DNA of 64,000 nucleotides from Cornus controversa (taxonomy: Eukaryota > Streptophyta > Magnoliopsida > Cornales > Cornaceae). Made by a program: the position numbers and the translations under genes. The notes under the pieces are model-generated. The model was not told where the DNA came from and searched no databases. It saw nothing but the letters and a program-made list of their open reading frames with translations. Below are positions 34,770 to 46,884 of the stretch, piece by piece. The DNA is taken from NCBI GenBank assembly GCA_026545225.1, contig CM048845.1:32912501-32976500 (forward strand), given 5' to 3'. Numbering within the stretch: the stretch's first letter is position 1; the number at the start of each line of letters is the position of its first letter.

Positions 34770-36264
34770 CCGAAGGGATTAAGTTGGATAGACGGGATCC
34801 GTCAAGTCGACGGACTCTACGTCTCTTCTTGTCACAAATCCTTCTATGCAATGCTTCAACCTTTGCCCATTAACTTTCATCAAAGTATTATCTCAAAAGC
34901 TTCAAATTTCCATAGCACCGTGAGGAAAAACCGAAATCACCTGGAATGGTCCATCCCACCTTGAATGCAATTTTTTGGGAAACAACCGAAGCTTTGAATT
35001 GAAGAGCCACACTTTATTACCTAGAGAGAAGGACTTTCGTGAGATATGTCGATCATGGAATGCCTTCGTCCTCTCTTTGTAAATTCATGAGCTTTCATAA
35101 GCATCACGTCTAAATTCTTCTAATTCATTCAATTACAACTTTCTCTCTTCTCCAGCTCTTTTTGCATCGAAATTGAATTTTTGGATTGCCCAGAGTGCCT
35201 TGTGCTCAATCTCTACTGGAAGATGACATGCTTTCCCATACACCAACCAATATGGTGACATACCGATAGGAGTCTTGTAAGTAGTCCGATATACCCATAA
35301 TGCCTCACTCAGTAGTAATGACCAATCTCTTCTATCCGGTCTCACTGTCTTTTCGATAATATGCTTAATTTCTCGATTGGATAGCTCTACTTGCCCACTT
35401 GTCTGAGGATGGTAAGGTGTTGCCACCTTATGTGTCACTGAATATTTAGCAAGAAAACCTCTCAAGAATTTATTGCAAAAGTGAGAACCACCATCACTGA
35501 TCAAGGCTCAAGGCATTCCGAATCGACTGATAATATTCTCATGCATGAACTTGATTACTACCTTGTGGTCATTGGTTCGAGTTGCAATGGCCTCCACCCA
35601 TTTGGATACATAATCCACACCAACCAAAATGTACTCGTAGTCAAAAGAGGGTGGAACCCATGAAATCAATTCCCCAAACATCAAAAATTTCAACCACCAA
35701 AATGGGACTCATTGGCATCATATCTCGCCTTGACATTGAACCCAATCTTTGACATCGATCACAAGATTTACAGAAAAATAGGCTTTATGGAAAAGAGAAG
35801 GCTAGAAGAATCCACACAGAAGTACCTTTGTTGCTGTCTTTCTTACACTAAAGTGGCCTCCACATGCTAACGAGTGGCAGAACTTGAGAATATCTTGAAA
35901 CTCATGGTCCGGGACATACCATCGGATAATTTGATCTGGATAATATTTAAATAACTCTGGATCCTCCCAAAAGTAATGATGAACTTTTGAGAAGAATCTA
36001 TCATGCTCTTGCTTGGTCCAGTCTCATGGAACTTTTCTCGTGGCTAAATAATTCATAATATCTGCATACCATGGTGTGGAGTTGTCGGATACTCCAAACA
36101 ATTGCTCACGCCGAAGTGATTTGGATGGTGTAGTGGATACAAAATTTACCACAATGGTAGAAAAGTGATTGTCGAACACCTTCTTTTTCTTCTATTTTTC
36201 TTGTACCTTTATTTCATCTGTAGATTCAGACACATCCGCAGAATCCATGAAGAAAACATTTGTC
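34770..36264 (-). pseudogene. pol: Athila RNase H tail and integrase, broken
   Basis: Minus strand from 36264: end of RNase H and connection (NSTPWYADIMNYLATRKVP, about 36090), zinc-binding region with the CHSLACGGHF motif (35880), core with YVSKWVEAIATRT (35600), ISDGGSHF (35500), [16 protein letters not shown] (35400) holding the conserved Asp and Glu, [24 protein letters not shown], then the C-terminal part [12 protein letters not shown] and [14 protein letters not shown] (35030-34950) and VNGQRLKHC. At least two stops, including one at about 35507, and several frameshifts. Integrates cDNA in intact elements. The wording of the core is diagnostic for Athila and fixes the lineage of the family-A LTRs. 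Confidence 0.92.
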
Positions 36265-37103
36265 TGATCTATGCATGTATATAAAGGTCCTGAATAATTA
36301 AAATAATCAAACCATTGATGCTTTGTTATGGCTACATCAAAACCCTAGTGGATGAACTAGTCGCTCATGGTAGAAGAAGAAGCTTCAACTATTGAGGAAG
36401 AAGGCATCATCTTCATGAATTATGCATATGACTTCGTTCTCCAATGGCTTTGCAAAGTATGTCTTCTGTTCTGTCCAAAGTTTTCTCAGACTCTCCCAAT
36501 TTTCTCCAATCACCCCTAACTCGGCCTCCAATTCTTCACTTTATGTTCCAAGAGAATACACCAAAGTCCTAATCCAATTAGGAATTAATTAGGTTTTCCC
36601 ACAGCACTAATCAAGTGAGTTTTTCCTGCTAACGTTCGGCGCAACTTTTTACCCACTAGAAGTCTGATTCACGAAATTTTTGTGAAATACAAAAGTGTGC
36701 AGAATCAAATTTCATTTAACTTGCTAGGAAATTAAGTCAATTTGAGGCTCAAAAATAAGACTTCTGGTTCATTTTCCAAAATGGGATTAAGAATATATTA
36801 TGCGCAGATTTGGGCATCAGGCCCCGAAACCTTCTTAAGCAGCTGTAATTCTTTTGAACCTCTTCCTTGGGCTGATTTGAGTTGAAATAAATGGTTGAAT
36901 GGATCTCCTTGAAGTAGGCTTCATCTAACCATCTTGGATGTCTTCTTTAAAAGCTCAAAATCATGGTTTTAATTGAAATAATCATTAAGGCCCTGAAAAT
37001 ACAGAAAACACTAAAATGAAATAAAATAACAAAATAATCTATCACTAAGAGAATAAAATACACAAGTTAAGAGGCTAGAATGCGTAACATTCAATGCCTA
37101 TCA
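36265..37103 (-). repeat. Truncated 5' LTR of inverted Athila
   Basis: About 839 bp matching the 30285-31082 part of the partner LTR; the R-U5 side is missing. The break lies at 'catttgtc|tgatctatgc' (36264/36265), where pol sequence joins LTR sequence directly. Confidence 0.9.
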
Positions 37104-37108
37104 GCAAC

Positions 37109-37763
37109 TTGAAGGATTTGTTGATACGAAGCATCCTCAACATGTTCTCAAGCTCATAAAATCGCTCTATGGACTCAAGCAAGCTCTAAGAGCATGGTAT
37201 GACAAAATCCACTCCTTTCTTATTGAACAAGGCTTCCACAGAGGAAAGGTCAATGGCACACTCTATATGATGCATTCCAACTCAAACTTTTTAATTTTGC
37301 AAATCTATGTGGATAATATCATGTTTTGTGGTTCACACTTGAGTCAAACCACACAACTTGCTGCACTCATGATTCTAAGTTTGAGATGTCCTTGTTAGGT
37401 ACCTTGAAGTACTTCTTAGGACTTCAAATCGTTCAACATGCTAAAGGTATATTCATATCTCAAGAGAAGTATGCAAAAGAAATTCTGAAAATATTTAACA
37501 TCGATGATTCAAAACCTATGTCTACTCCCATGTGTGTCACTACAAAATTTTCCAAATAATGTACCATTGACTCTATAGATAATACACTTTACCGATCTAT
37601 GATAGGAAGTCTTTTATACCTTACTGAATCAAGGCCTGACATCATGTTTGTAGTTGGTTTAGTTACTAGATTTCAGAATGATCCTAGAGTCTCACATTTG
37701 AAAGTTGTCAAAAGGATCTTTAAATATATTAAAGGCACCACTAGACTCGGATTGCATTATACC
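37109..37763 (+). pseudogene. pol: Copia reverse transcriptase, second part
   Basis: Continues the RT after the Athila insertion: LEGFVDTKHPQHVLKLIKSL, YGLKQALRAWYDKIHSFL, then IYVDNI at about 37309, where the second Asp of the YVDD catalytic pair is Asn. TLKYFLGLQIV and DSKPMSTPM follow (37400-37530) in another frame, then SRPDI and RIFKYIKGTTRLGLHY up to the solo LTR. Several frameshifts; inactive. Confidence 0.9.
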
Positions 37764-39180
37764 TGATGTGGCTAAACTTGAATTATATTGTAAGCTTATT
37801 TTTGCCCCTTTTATCAAAATATAATTTAACCACTCGCAAGAGCACGAATCTTTGTAGATACGGTTCTATATAGAGGGTATCGATCCCACGAGGACTAGTC
37901 GTAATTGTCTTAAAGAAAGATTAATTTCACTTTAATCCTAAAAACAAGGTGTTGAGTTTTGTTTATAAAACTATTGCAAAAATGTAAAAATAATAAATTT
38001 TAAAGAGTTAAAAGTTGGGAGAGAGAGCTAGGGGTGGTTTCCACCACTAACCATCCACATGTTCATAAGTGTAGCAAGGTTGGGATTCATAAATTAAATG
38101 TCTAACAATGTCATTAGGCTTGTGACCTCAATGACATATCAAAAGATTAATGTGTGTGAAAACCTATCATAATCCATCTTCAACAAGCATAACTCTTCAA
38201 CCTAACTAAGTACCCTACTCTCTAAGTGAACCTAAAACTAAATGCATCCAAACTACCTTATCTTGGCATGGTTTATACAAGCAAACACCACACATTCATT
38301 TAAACAGCATTACCTAGCCATCATTTACCCTTCTTGTGGAAGAAGCAAATGTTGTGCATTCACAAGATAGATTCTACTCTAAGACAAGAATAAAACCAAA
38401 ATCAAATGAATATATATAAGAAATGTATATGTGCACATTGTCACTAGACTAAATAATCAACATTTAAGTATAAATCCCAAAATGCTACAAAAATGAACAA
38501 GTTTACATGGCTAGGGGCTTCACCCACACCCTAGTAAAGAAGTTAGTTGCTCTTGGCAGCCTTGCACTTTTCCATTGATAGAGAAAATGAAGCTTCAAGG
38601 TCTAGTTCAGCTCCTTCTTCTCCTCTCCCGAATGTCTCTCTGTGTGTATGTCTATGTGTATGAGAGATATGTGAGAATTGGCCTCTTTGTGTGCTTTATG
38701 GCCTCTTTTTCAACCTTGGGGCCCACCATAAATATATATATATCAATATATATACCAACTATATCAAGAGTGTCTCCAAATATCTTGTTCAAGTCAGACA
38801 ATCCCTCTAAGTCGTGCAAAAAGAGAGATTTTGTTGCAAGTGGGAGAGCAGGTGAGCAAGTGGGCAAGTGGCTCTACAGAATCTCGATCAATTGAGATTG
38901 GAATCTCGATTGATTGAGATTTTGATCAATCAAAATCATGCCTCGATCAATCGAGATCTCGATTGATTGAGATCATCATCTCGATTGATCGAGATGCCTT
39001 GGCTTTGATTCTGAACTTTGCTCTTCAGCTGCAAATGGCCTCAAACTTTGCTCCTTTTACTACAAGACCTGCAATACATCAAAAATACAAAAATACCGTA
39101 AACGTATCTCGGTAAATATAAAAATGTGACTAACATATGCAATAAAGAGGGTTCCAATACATAGTATTGAACGCTTATCA
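37764..39180 (-). repeat. Solo LTR, Athila family C, inverted, inside Copia RNase H
   Basis: 1417 bp in minus orientation (ends TGATGTGGCTAAAC and ...AACGCTTATCA), perfect target duplication ATACC (37759-37763 and 39181-39185). Homologous to 7683-9090 and to the LTRs of 51758-61872. Carries the palindrome array at 38881-38996. Confidence 0.94.
38881..38996. repeat. CGAT-CA/TG-ATCG palindrome array in inverted LTR
   Basis: Six copies such as ATCTCGATTGATTGAGAT, CTCGATCAATCGAG and ATCTCGATTGATCGAGAT in mixed orientation. Some arms have changed on both sides (TTTTGATCAATCAAAA), which keeps the symmetry. Confidence 0.85.
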
Positions 39181-39185
39181 ATACC

Positions 39186-39677
39186 CCCTCTTCAGTGTTG
39201 TCTCTTGTGGCCTTCTCCGATGTTGATTGGGGTGGTTCACAAATTGATAGAAAAATCACATCAGGATGTTGTTATATGTTTGCAAATAATGTTGTTTCAT
39301 GGCTTAGAAAGAAGTAAGCTTCTGTGTCTCTCTCTACTTCAAAAGCTAAATACATTTCAATTGTACAAGCTTGCTCTCAAGCATTATGGATGAGAACCAC
39401 ACTCATAGATCTAGGCATTGAATTCTCTACTCCCACAACCATTTTCTGCGATAATCAAAGTGCAATTTCCATTAGCAAGAATCATACTTTACATAATCGA
39501 AGCAAACATATAGACATCAAGTATCATTTTTTGAGGGACAACGTGCAAAAAGGAAATATACTCATCGAGTATATCAATACTGAGGCACAATTAGCAGATA
39601 TTAAGACCAAGCCTTTGCCTCCAACCAGATTTGAGACTCTCAGCACTGCTTTGGGTTTCACCCTTCCTCCTCACTAG
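39186..39677 (+). pseudogene. pol: Copia RNase H, nearly open
   Basis: AFSDVDWGG, then SLSTSKAKYISIVQACSQAL, FCDNQSAISISKN, HIDIKYHFLRD and LADIKTKPLP, the standard end of Copia pol, with a normal stop at 39675-39677. One frameshift near 39320 separates the first motif from the rest. It is the best preserved part of this element. Confidence 0.93.
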
Positions 39678-39756
39678 CTCCCTATTCTACTACCCTTTTG
39701 ACCTTCAATGTCAGAAAAGGGGGAGAAAAAAGTTAGGTGGTTTTTGACATTAAAAG

Positions 39757-39771
39757 GCAAAAGGGGGAGAT
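39757..39771 (+). other. Polypurine tract of the Copia element
   Basis: GCAAAAGGGGGAGAT directly before the 3' LTR start at 39772. Confidence 0.9.
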
Positions 39772-40047
39772 TGATGGTCCGAAAAGCCCGTGAATATGTT
39801 TGCCCAAGTTCTAATGTCAAAAAGGATCCGTAGGGGTATTTGTGTCTTTTTATCTTTAAATATACTTTGCTAGATTTAAATTCATAATTTATTTTCAATT
39901 CTTTTGCTTTATTGTGTATTTTCACTGACCATTAGTGGAGGGGTATTTTAGGAAAGTCAAATTGCTAGGGTTTCATTTTAAATTTAAAATGGTGACACTT
40001 TATAAAAATAAAATAAAATTTTAAAAAAGGGAGAAATATTATAGCTG

Positions 40048-40081
<34 letters not shown>

Positions 40082-41722
40082 CATATTATTTCAGAGAAAG
40101 GAGGAGACAAGAGAAAAGATAGAGCAAGAAAAGAGATGAGGGTTTAGCGGCGCTGAGAGTGTGAGATTGAGAGAGAAGGCATCAAGTTGGTAGCGGCTCT
40201 GAGAGTGTGAGATTGAGAGAGATATAGAGTTTCTTGATGGTTTTTCCATAGTTTTCGATTAGGTAGTCATCCTCTTCTCTTCTGTGAGAATTGAATATGA
40301 TATTGAAAGAGTGATATAGGTGATACAGAAAGAGAGAGAGACTTTAAGTTAACTCAACCAATTGATTATCATTGATTGAATCAACGATGAAGCTTGATTT
40401 ATGAAATTTTGAGTTTTTGAAGGCGGCTGAAAGGGAAAACAAAGTTTCGTAATCTGGTAAATTCATTCTAAATTTTTATTCTCACACTTTCACAGGTGTA
40501 CAAATTGGGGCTTTCATGTTGACACACAATATGCACAGGAGCACGTTTATGGATTCATATATGTTCTGAGTTGAATATCCTTTCTAAATATATGATCTAT
40601 TTTCTTGAAACATGATTTCTGAGTTTTTTTTAATATATGATCTATTTTTCCTGAAACATGATTTCTGAGTTCTTCTCTGAATATATGTTACGTGATGTTG
40701 AATCTAAAATCTCTCTAACCTCTTGCTGCGAGTTCTAAATTCTAGATTACTAAGGTTTTAAATGAATGATTTCTAGAATATGATTTTGTATTTCTGAAAT
40801 CCATATCATTAACTTGTTGAGTTTGTTCTTCGTCTTTGCTGAATCCAAAATTGATGGAATCTGTTTGTCAATGTTTTGAAAATTGATATAAGGACTTTGA
40901 ACTCTATTTTTGTCCGTGTTTTGCAAACTGTTATCAGATTTCTAGAAATAGTTTTCTGTGTTCTATAAAATTAACATAAGAGTTCTGAAATTTGATTTTC
41001 TGTGTTTATTGAAACTAAACCTTACTGTTTGATTTATGCGTTTACTGAAACTGATCCTACTATCCTGATATAGCTGAATTTATGGCTGGATTTGTTGTCC
41101 CATTATTGCTGAATTTGTTGTCCTATTATTGCTGAATTTGCTGATTTAATGTAACTAATAATGTTGAATTAATGTGCTGTATTTACTAGTTTATATTGCT
41201 GAATTGAAAAATTAAATTTGCTAATTTTGTAAACTGGTATTGCTAATTTTATAAAGCTAAAGTGCTGAACTTGATTTGTCAATTTCTAAAGTGCTGAATT
41301 ATGCATTATTAAATTGTGTTCATGCTCTTTATATTTCAAACTGTTTGAGTTACTAATTTATACTCTTGTTATAGTTTTGTCCCGTTTAAGATCATGTACA
41401 AAGTCAAAGAAATACTTGGATCATTGTTAGAAGTAAATTCCAAGCTGAATGGTTGTTCAAGAAACTGAGAACATGATAAATTGAAAGCGAGTTTCTACAA
41501 GTTCTCTGAAGCTACACTCAAGGGTGTACTAATTGAAGACCTATCTTTGAAGAAGTTCAAGTGTCATTATCTGCCAAGAAGACAATTGACCGTGTCATTG
41601 TCATGTTGGACCTTGAAGACTAAGTATCAGAACTTGAAAACTTGAAGATTGATTTTGAAGACATACAATCAAAGCCTGAAGAGTTGCTGCTCATCACATC
41701 AAACTGATTCCACTATCACTTT
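39772..41722 (+). repeat. 3' LTR of the Copia element, left part
   Basis: Homologous to 22167-24148; interrupted at ...CACTATCACTTT by the element 41723-45519. The remainder is 45520-45919. Confidence 0.93.
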
Positions 41723-44198
41723 TGTTGACCTCAAGGTTTCAACCAAAGGTTATTTGAGTGATTTTGATGATAACAATCTATTGTAGTGTAGATCTAATAA
41801 GTTTACTTGAATGTGCATTTTACAATGTATCAAATTATCTCAAGTATCTTAAAGGCTTTGAACTTCAAAGGGACTTACAAGAAGATATATGAAGTCACAT
41901 GATAATAGAATTCAAAGATAAATAATCAAGATCAATGGCGAAGTTGAAGTGAAGCCACATGATGAAAGAACTCAAGAGCTTAAAGATTTGAAGATCAAAA
42001 GACTTGGGTAGGTTAGTCTTGGGTGAGTACTTGTATTTATTGTAATGTTACTTTGATATACTCACATGAAAGCTCTAGGACCAATGCATACAATTCATAT
42101 CATTCATAAGTCCTTAGGGTATAAGCAATAGGCCATGAACTTTATTTATAACATCATGAGGCATTTTCTAAGGTTGAGTTAGTTCAAGCTTTCAAAAGCT
42201 TTGGAAGAACTCAATTATTAAGTCATAACTAGGACTATGTATTTCAATCATACCATTTGAAATGGTCTCTAGGAATTAGAGCAATAAGGTTTTAAACTTA
42301 TATGTTTAAATCATATAAAGCCTTATGTAATATTGAGATGATCTCCAATTGGAAATATCTTTAATACTCAATATTCACATTCAGTCAATGAACTTCATGG
42401 CCAGTTTGAGCTTACTGAAAACTGAGTTTGAGCCAGCTGAAAGTTGAGTTTGAGCTTACGAAAAGTCAAGTTTGAGCTTGCTGAAAGTTTAGTTTGAGCT
42501 TGTTGAAAGTCAAGTTTGAGCTTGCTAAAAATCCAGTTTTAGCTTGCTAAAAATACACTTTGAGGCGACTGAAAAAAAAATAGTAGGTTTTGATGTCTCT
42601 AGAGCACTTTATCAACTGACTGAAACTTCACTTTCAGCCAACTAAAAGTTGCTGGATTTGAATCTAACGGCTAGTTTGGTGCATTTAATGCTTCCAACAA
42701 CACTCCAACAACTATATTTTTCAAAGACTCTATATATTTGTGTTTGGGGCTGTATTTAGCTGAGTAAGAAGTGAGCAAGAAAAAAACTCACCTTGTGCAT
42801 TTAGTTTATACATATTGTGAGTGAGTTCTACCATGAAGCCTTCATTTCATATCAATTTGGTAGAAACTCTCTTGTAAGAAAAAGAGAAAGAGTGAACTTA
42901 CAATACATATCTATTGTTCATCTTTCATATTCATCTAGAGTTGTTCTTTCATATTGATTCATCAATTGTAACTCTAGGTATGTGAGGTATCATTTGTGTA
43001 TCTATCCATTAAGGGATATTCTCTATTGTATTCAAACTCCTATTCATCCTATTTGAGAGGAAGTCCAAGAGGTGCTCTTAACAAAAGGGATTGCTTCATG
43101 GAAGCTTGTAAATGTTCTCACTTGAGCCGTCAAAAGTGAATGGAAGCCCAAGTTGTGCGCTTAGCAATGAAGTCTTGGTGAAGTGTTCACCGGAGCAAAG
43201 AAGACCAAGTGTTGGACTTGACAATTGTAGAGGTTTATTTTCCACCCTTAAGGGAAGCTTCATAGTGGAAACCTCAAGATGAGCTCTTGAGGCATGGACG
43301 TAGGCCGGAGTTGCCGAACCATGTAAATATCGTGGTATTGCTTAGTTTGCATTTCTCTAACCCTTAACTCCTTTACTTAATAGCATTTTATATATTTAAT
43401 TTCATTATGCTTTATATATGAATGTTATGAGTTTATATGTTTTAATTCATATGAGGAGGATAGGATGAATGCTTGGAGTATGTTGATTGATTGAGTACTT
43501 ATTTGATTATTCATCTCCAATTAAGTTGCACACCAAGTGTTTGATAAAATGTCTCTATGAGCTTTAATTCCATTTTAGCATTGATAGACATATACTCACT
43601 TAGGTCATTTCATTCCTTATCCAATGAACCATTTTATAAATGAACGAGTAGCACTCTAAGTGCTTGATTAATTGTTTATGTAAGTTTTACTCTTTACATC
43701 ATATTTATAGGTAATTGCTCAAGTACCCTTTTGATAGGTTTACTTCTTTATTTTGCTAGCATTTGTTTTATAATTATTTATTTAATAAATGTTGTTTAAA
43801 TGCTTCATATGAGGAGGATGGGATGTATGCTTGGAGTATATTGGTTGAGTTGTGAAATTGATTGTATTGTAAATTGATTGAGTATTTATTTAATTACCTT
43901 TTTGCCAATCAATTTGCATATCATGTGTTTGAATAATCACACAATCAACATTTTCAGACACTACAAGCATGATACGTTGCACTTTCATGAACACTTCATT
44001 TGTCATATCCACTTGATCATTTAAGTGCATGATAGGTAGAACTTTCTCATTCCCACTTGTTGAATACATAAGTTTATCAAGTGTTTGACAAAAGTCCAAA
44101 CAAGCCTACTTTTGTCAAAATGTGCTCAATCAAAAAAGTTTCATCGTTTGCATATTGTCCCTATTCACCCCCCCTCTAGGGACAAATCTTGGATAACA
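41723..44198 (+). repeat. 5' LTR of the decayed Copia element
   Basis: 2476 bp, ends CTCTAGGGACAAATCTTGGA-TAACA. Contains the 22-bp minisatellite at 42404-42579 and an internal duplication (about 43445-43530 and 43800-43890, 'atgaggaggat.ggatg.atgcttggagtat'). Confidence 0.85.
42404..42579 (+). repeat. 22-bp minisatellite, 8 units, in LTR
   Basis: Units of GTTTGAGCTTGCTGAAAGTCAA type start at 42404, 42426, 42448, 42470, 42492, 42514, 42536 and 42558, with constant 22-base period and point changes. Confidence 0.92.
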
Positions 44199-44200
44199 AT

Positions 44201-44212
44201 TGGTATTAGAGC
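44201..44212 (+). other. Primer binding site, initiator tRNA-Met type, mutated
   Basis: TGGTATTAGAGC, one base from the standard TGGTATCAGAGC, two bases behind the LTR. Confidence 0.8.
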
Positions 44213-44252
44213 TTGGGCTCTAGAATAGGACTTAACCATCTTAGAGTTGATC

Positions 44253-44640
44253 AATGACAAACAATGATGAATAACCCACATTCAAAATAGGACAATCTCC
44301 AAATAGACCTCCAATGTTTTGTGAGCATATATACATTCATTGGAAGCAAAGAATGAAGGTTTTCATTCATTCCAAAATTTTAGAATGTGGCTAATCATTG
44401 GGAATGAACCTCAAAACTTGTAGAAGGAGTACAAGTTCCAAAAGAAGATTATAAATGAAATGCATATGATTCGAAATAGTTTTAGCTCAATGTTTTGGCA
44501 ATGAGCATCTTTTATTATGCATTTAATTTATATGAATTTTATCTCCAATTCCAAATGAACTTAGGAGATATGGGACATCTTGAAATAATCTATGAGAACC
44601 TTTGAACCAAGTGGCAAGCTCTTATCTCACTTGATTATGT
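44253..44640 (+). pseudogene. gag: Copia gag N-terminal remnant
   Basis: Weak but clear traces: NRPPMFCEHIYIHWKQRMKVFI (about 44300-44365) matches the start of Sirevirus-type gag, followed by decayed codons with stops and a LRRYGTS trace of the conserved A-K-E-I-W-D part. No frame longer than 60 codons survives. The rest to about 45407 is AT-rich and unassigned. Confidence 0.65.
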
Positions 44641-45407
44641 GAATGATTTATATTTGAATTCTCTCTTTGTAGTATTCCTTTTAGAGAAGAATCTTAAAGA
44701 ACCCTTAATCTCTTAGGATTAAAATGATTAAAACATCCTAAGTGGCATAGGTGTTTATCAAGACTATTCTTTTGAATAGCAAAGCATGAATTTAAGCAAA
44801 TTGCATATGATTAAGTGAAAATGTTCCTCAATAGATTGCTCCAAAGATTCAATATATAAATCGTAATAAAATCCAAAATGCTCAAAGTTGAATCTTAAAG
44901 ATAAAATTTTTAAGTCTTTGCACACTTGGTTTAAATTAGAAATCATGATATATGATCACTCGAGCATTTATATAGGTTGGAATCCAAACCAATTGGTTTG
45001 TCTATGTGACTATGTCATGAACAATTGGTCTTAGTCAAGACTTAGCATCTTGATCATCAAGAACATAGAAAAGAAGTTTTGATTCTTCAAGTATATGTTA
45101 ATGAACTTATATTTGAATCAACAATTTGTGCAAAGTTTTTATAAATTTCTTAAAATTTCTTGAAAAGTGATAATTTAAGATTGAAAATCCTTAAAAATCT
45201 TTTCAACTCACTTTTACACATTTCATATAATACTTAAGTGATAAGAAAATTGATTGTGCTTAATTGGTGTATGTACATATTTGATATAAACATAGCATTC
45301 TTATAATGGAGTGATGTTTATTTGATCCAACCATTTGAGCTCAAAATTCTTTGATCTCTTGTGCTATATTTTGATTAAAAGATTAAGTGAGAAATAATCA
45401 TTTACAT

Positions 45408-45519
45408 CAAAAGTCCAAACAAGCCTACTTTTGTCAAAATGGGCTCAATCGAAAAAATTTCATCGTTTGCCTATTATCCCAATTCACCCCCCCCCTTTAG
45501 GGACGAATCATGGGTAACA
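45408..45519 (+). repeat. 3' LTR remnant of the decayed Copia element
   Basis: Matches 44087-44198 (AAAGTCCAAACAAGCC...GGTAACA); only the last 112 bases remain. Confidence 0.85.
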
Positions 45520-45919
45520 ACTATGTATAGTCCAAGTATTTGGATACTTCGAACAGGGGGAAAGTGAGTGATTGAGGTGAGATAGCTTGGGATTTGGGAA
45601 GCCTAAGTTGGGTTGAGAGTGGAAAAGCTATTGTGAGATTTGGTGAAAGTGGTTTAGGCCTAGGGAGGCTATGAACTAGGTTGAGTGCTGGAGCGACAAT
45701 GTTGTGAGTTGGGTAAGTGAGAGAGTGATTGAGAGAATTACTGTACTACCTTTTCAGACATAATGGAGCTCAGTTCAAAGAGTTTTTTTCCCCACCTTAG
45801 GGTTTTCCTCTATAATCTGTGTGTCCAATAATTGTGTAAATACATATGCCAGCCAAACTTGCAATATTAGGAAGAAAAATCGAAGAACCTATTCATCCCC
45901 TCCCCCTCTAGGTTCATCA
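45520..45919 (+). repeat. 3' LTR of the main Copia element, right part
   Basis: Resumes at ACTATGTATAGTCC and ends CTCTAGGTTCATCA, matching 24149-24561. Confidence 0.93.
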
Positions 45920-45924
45920 AATAT

Positions 45925-46884
45925 TGTATTTTATTATCATGTATTGGGTATTCTTAGGATTTTTGAAATCATTGAATTGTATATACTATCCATATTTTAA
46001 GGCTTTCTATTACTAAACATTATTATCTATTTTCTGCTTTTAAAATTCTGCAACAATAAGTGTTAATAAATGTCATTTTTGTTTTCTATTTTCACTCAGA
46101 AAAGAAAAATCATATTTCAACTTTCTTGAGACTGTAAAAAAAAAATGAAAACATTACTGAACGCACCCTAAATTTGTTACACCACATTTTCAAAGTTTAA
46201 AAATAGAAAAGATGTTTGGATGATTGTAAAAAAATATGGTATCAGTATTATATTGCCTTTTTTTAAAAAAGAATCTCTCTTCAATTGTTTAGCAAAAACA
46301 AATGAAATTATTTTTTTCTTCTAGATTTGAGCCTTTTATCTAAAACAAATGTACTTTGTAAAAAATAAAACAAAACATGTTTTTACCGTTTGCTTATGTT
46401 TTTCACTAATTTGGTAACAAAAACATGCACGAAGCATAAATAGTTGTGTAGGGTAGGCTTGTTTCACTTGTGATTGGAATACAAGCATTATATCAGGAGG
46501 AATGGGCAAAGAAAAAATCACATAAGTAAATAATAATAATTATACTGTGTAGCAAAAAATAATAAAAGAAATATGCTAGTAGGACATAAAATACTATTTA
46601 CTTTTTCAAAATCTAAAAATAATAATAATAAAGAAATTCACAATAATTAAAAATAAATTGTCAATATAATATAAAGAAAATAAAAATGATAAAATAAGTT
46701 GAAAAGAATTGGCTTGGATAAATGAGAGGCCTACTCGCTAGGCACTATTCTAATTTGTATGGTCTCCCTACGTGCAGGTATTAGTGCAAAACTAAATTGC
46801 ATATTGGCATATTTCATGTTGAAAATTGTTTCGATTGAGTTGTAATTCTTATTTATTTATCAGTTTTAAAAGCTGAATATTGAG
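45925..46884. other. AT-rich spacer without recognisable gene
   Basis: Continuation of the DNA left of the Copia element (22161). Very AT-rich, with runs of A/T and 'aataataata' stretches near 46620. The ORF at 46336-46521 (minus) looks like chance. Confidence 0.5.

Larger units (their letters stand above)
29632..37103 (-). mobile_element. Athila element, family A, inverted, 5' part deleted
   Basis: Perfect target duplication GCAAC (29627-29631 and 37104-37108). In its own direction (right to left): truncated 5' LTR (37103-36265), tail of RNase H, complete integrase region, palindrome array, env-position gene, 3' non-coding region, purine tract, full 3' LTR (31082-29632). A deletion at about 36264 removed the R-U5 part of the 5' LTR, primer site, gag, protease and most of RT-RNase H. 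The only family-A copy here with integrase. Outer base of the 3' LTR end is TA instead of TG. Confidence 0.94.
41723..45519 (+). mobile_element. Second, decayed Copia element inside the 3' LTR
   Basis: TGTTGACC...GGTAACA, flanked by ACTTT (41718-41722) and ACTAT (45520-45524); the uninterrupted 5' LTR reads ACTAT at this point, so the left copy mutated. Consists of a 2476-bp LTR, a primer site, a gag N-terminus, 700 bases of unrecognised AT-rich DNA and only about 110 bases of the 3' LTR end. Protease to RNase H is deleted. Confidence 0.88.
22167..45919 (+). mobile_element. Copia element, Sirevirus type, with four nested insertions
   Basis: LTRs start TGATGGTCC and end ...TCATCA; target duplication GATAT (22162-22166) against AATAT (45920-45924), one mismatch. 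Order: LTR, tRNA-iMet primer site, gag, protease, integrase, RT, RNase H, purine tract, LTR. Subtracting the insertions at 26043, 29632, 37764 and 41723 with one target copy each leaves about 9.5 kb, the normal size of Sireviruses. The gag C-terminal extension (acidic, heptad-rich) fits that lineage. All genes are broken. Confidence 0.92.
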
